DNA from: Myxococcales bacterium
GTDB taxonomy: Bacteria; Myxococcota; Polyangia; Polyangiales; Polyangiaceae
Assembly: GCA_020430865.1 (NCBI GenBank)
Contig: JAGQIY010001410.1
Location: 1-6,616 of the forward strand
Length of the DNA: 6,616 bases
Direction of reading: 5' to 3'
A program made the position numbers and the translations under genes. Under the pieces are notes generated by a model. The model saw only the letters and a program-made list of their open reading frames with translations. It was not told where the DNA came from and made no database searches. Below are positions 5,469 through 6,616 of the stretch, piece after piece. Position 1 is the stretch's first letter. Every line of letters begins with the position of its first letter.

Positions 5469-6616
5469 TCAGGAGTCCCGCTCGGCTCCGCCAGCAGCTC
5501 CGCTGGGGATCGGGTTCTGCTCCTTCTCCAGGTAGCGGAAGATGGTACGCGGGTCGACACCCAGGTCCCGCGCCGTCTGCGTGCGGTTGCCGTTGTTGCG
5601 CTCCAGCACCTCCAGCACGTAGCGGCGCTGGAAATCCTCCTTGGCCTTCTCCAGTGGGACGATGGGCTCCTGCGCTTCCGGCCCTAGATCCATGTCCTCG
5701 GGGGAGAGCAAGCTCTGGTCGCACAGCACCAGCGCCTTCTTGATGCGGTTCTCCAGCTGACGAATGTTGCCGGGCCAGTTGTATTTCTTGATCGCGGCCA
5801 GCGCCTGCGGCGAGTAGCCGCGAACGCTGCTCGCCATCTCGTCCGCGTACTTGGAGAGCAGCGCCTTGGCGATGATGAACACGTCGTCGCCTCGTTCCCG
5901 CAATGGAGGCAGCCAGAGGTTCACCACGTTGAGGCGATAGTAGAGATCCTCGCGGAAATCTCCTGCCTTGATCATCTCGTCGAGGTTGCGGTTGGTCGCA
6001 GCGACGATGCGGATATCACATTTCTCGGGTTTGCTGTCGCCGACGCGGAAGACGATCCGCTCCTGGATGGCGCGCAGCAGCTTCACCTGCAGCGCAGGGG
6101 TCAACTCGCCCACCTCATCGAGGAACAGCGTGCCGCCGTCGGCCTGCTGGAACTTGCCGGGGCGACTCGCGATGGCTCCCGTGAAGGCGCCCTTCACGTG
6201 ACCAAACATCTCGCTCTCGATCAGGTTCTCGGGGATCGCACCGCAGTTGACGGTGATGAAAGGCCCGCGCTCGCGGTTGCTGCGGCGGTGGATCTCCCGT
6301 GCGATCAGCTCCTTCCCCGTGCCTGTTTCCCCGGTGATCAGCACGCCGATGTCCGTCGCCGCGACCTTCTGCAGCTTGCGGAAGACCTCCATCATCGAGG
6401 GACAAGCGCCGATGATCTGGCCGAAGCGCTTGTCACTCAGCTCGGCCTCCAGCTTGCGCTTGTCGGCGCGCAGGGCGGTGAGGAGCATCGCGTTCTGCAG
6501 GATGAGCGACGCCTGCCCTGCGAAGATGGTGAGCACCTCGAGCTGATTGCGCTCGAACAGGTGCTTGACCTCGTCGTTCGCGACGTACAGCGCACCGATC
6601 ACGTCACCCTGGCTGA
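5469..6616 (-). CDS. Sigma-54-dependent enhancer-binding protein (GAF-AAA+-Fis), N-terminus missing
   Basis: The frame stays open to the right edge ([14 protein letters not shown] continues upstream of an internal GTG at 6602), so the true start is outside. The visible 381 residues begin in the last strand of a GAF domain (GALYVAND, then [18 protein letters not shown]), followed by a coiled linker. The AAA+ domain is complete: Walker A GETGTGKE (6309-6332), the sigma-54 contact loop GAFTGA (6174-6191), Walker B GGTLFLDE (6114-6137), the arginine-finger region [11 protein letters not shown] and [11 protein letters not shown] Fis-type helix-turn-helix ([26 protein letters not shown], about 5520-5600) closes the protein. 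With an intact GAFTGA and ATPase site it should activate RNA polymerase-sigma54 from upstream enhancers, controlled by the GAF domain or by something further N-terminal such as an FHA domain. Its target is unknown. It is followed 7 nt later by the TetR gene. Confidence 0.95.
   Translation of the reverse strand, partial: SQGDVIGALYVANDEVKHLFERNQLEVLTIFAGQASLILQNAMLLTALRADKRKLEAELSDKRFGQIIGACPSMMEVFRKLQKVAATDIGVLITGETGTGKELIAREIHRRSNRERGPFITVNCGAIPENLIESEMFGHVKGAFTGAIASRPGKFQQADGGTLFLDEVGELTPALQVKLLRAIQERIVFRVGDSKPEKCDIRIVAATNRNLDEMIKAGDFREDLYYRLNVVNLWLPPLRERGDDVFIIAKALLSKYADEMASSVRGYSPQALAAIKKYNWPGNIRQLENRIKKALVLCDQSLLSPEDMDLGPEAQEPIVPLEKAKEDFQRRYVLEVLERNNGNRTQTARDLGVDPRTIFRYLEKEQNPIPSGAAGGAERDS

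Noticed and set aside
5462..5560. ATG 5560 as start of the TetR gene
   Set aside because: It would overlap the activator's helix-turn-helix codons by 92 nt and add a head with no TetR resemblance; GTG 5461 sits neatly after the stop.
6600..6602. GTG 6602 as start of the sigma-54 activator
   Set aside because: The frame continues to the edge and the residues before it (SQGD) fit a GAF domain strand, so the gene begins outside the window.

Overview
The window is GC-rich with strongly GC-biased third codon positions. Its mix of a GAF/AAA+/Fis sigma-54 activator, a Cache-type sensor and a large PglZ-domain protein with a long Pro/Glu/Ala linker is typical of Myxococcota (myxobacteria, perhaps Polyangiales-like). 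That placement is inferred from gene style; no rRNA or other phylogenetic marker is present.

Layout, left to right. Positions 1-1446 (minus strand) hold a two-gene unit: a secreted cupredoxin-fold protein with a degenerate copper site (691-1446), followed with no gap (TAG directly joined to ATG) by a membrane-anchored Cache-like sensor whose C-terminal output part lies beyond the left edge (1-690). Positions 1447-2107 form a long divergent intergenic region of about 660 bp. It has no convincing gene but several perfect dyads, and a 3' half less GC-rich than the flanking genes. Positions 2108-4690 (plus) encode an 860-residue protein: a poorly recognised N-terminal domain, a roughly 340-residue disordered linker, and a C-terminal PglZ domain of the alkaline-phosphatase superfamily. 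It converges, with a 3-nt gap, on a minus-strand regulatory pair: a TetR-family regulator with two tandem DNA-binding domains (4694-5461), preceded by the C-terminal part of a sigma-54 enhancer-binding protein (5469-6616, running off the right edge).

How the genes may work together: the cupredoxin-like protein and the Cache sensor look translationally coupled and both face the cell exterior, so an accessory or ligand-presenting role for the former is reasonable but unproven. The sigma-54 activator and the double-headed TetR are 7 nt apart and probably co-transcribed, giving an activator/repressor pair. The PglZ gene stands alone; no BREX or Pgl partner gene is visible. The most unusual items are the tandem-HTH TetR, the orphan PglZ protein, the copper-ligand loss in the cupredoxin-like protein, and the dyad-rich intergenic region. 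No mobile element, CRISPR array, tRNA or rRNA was seen.
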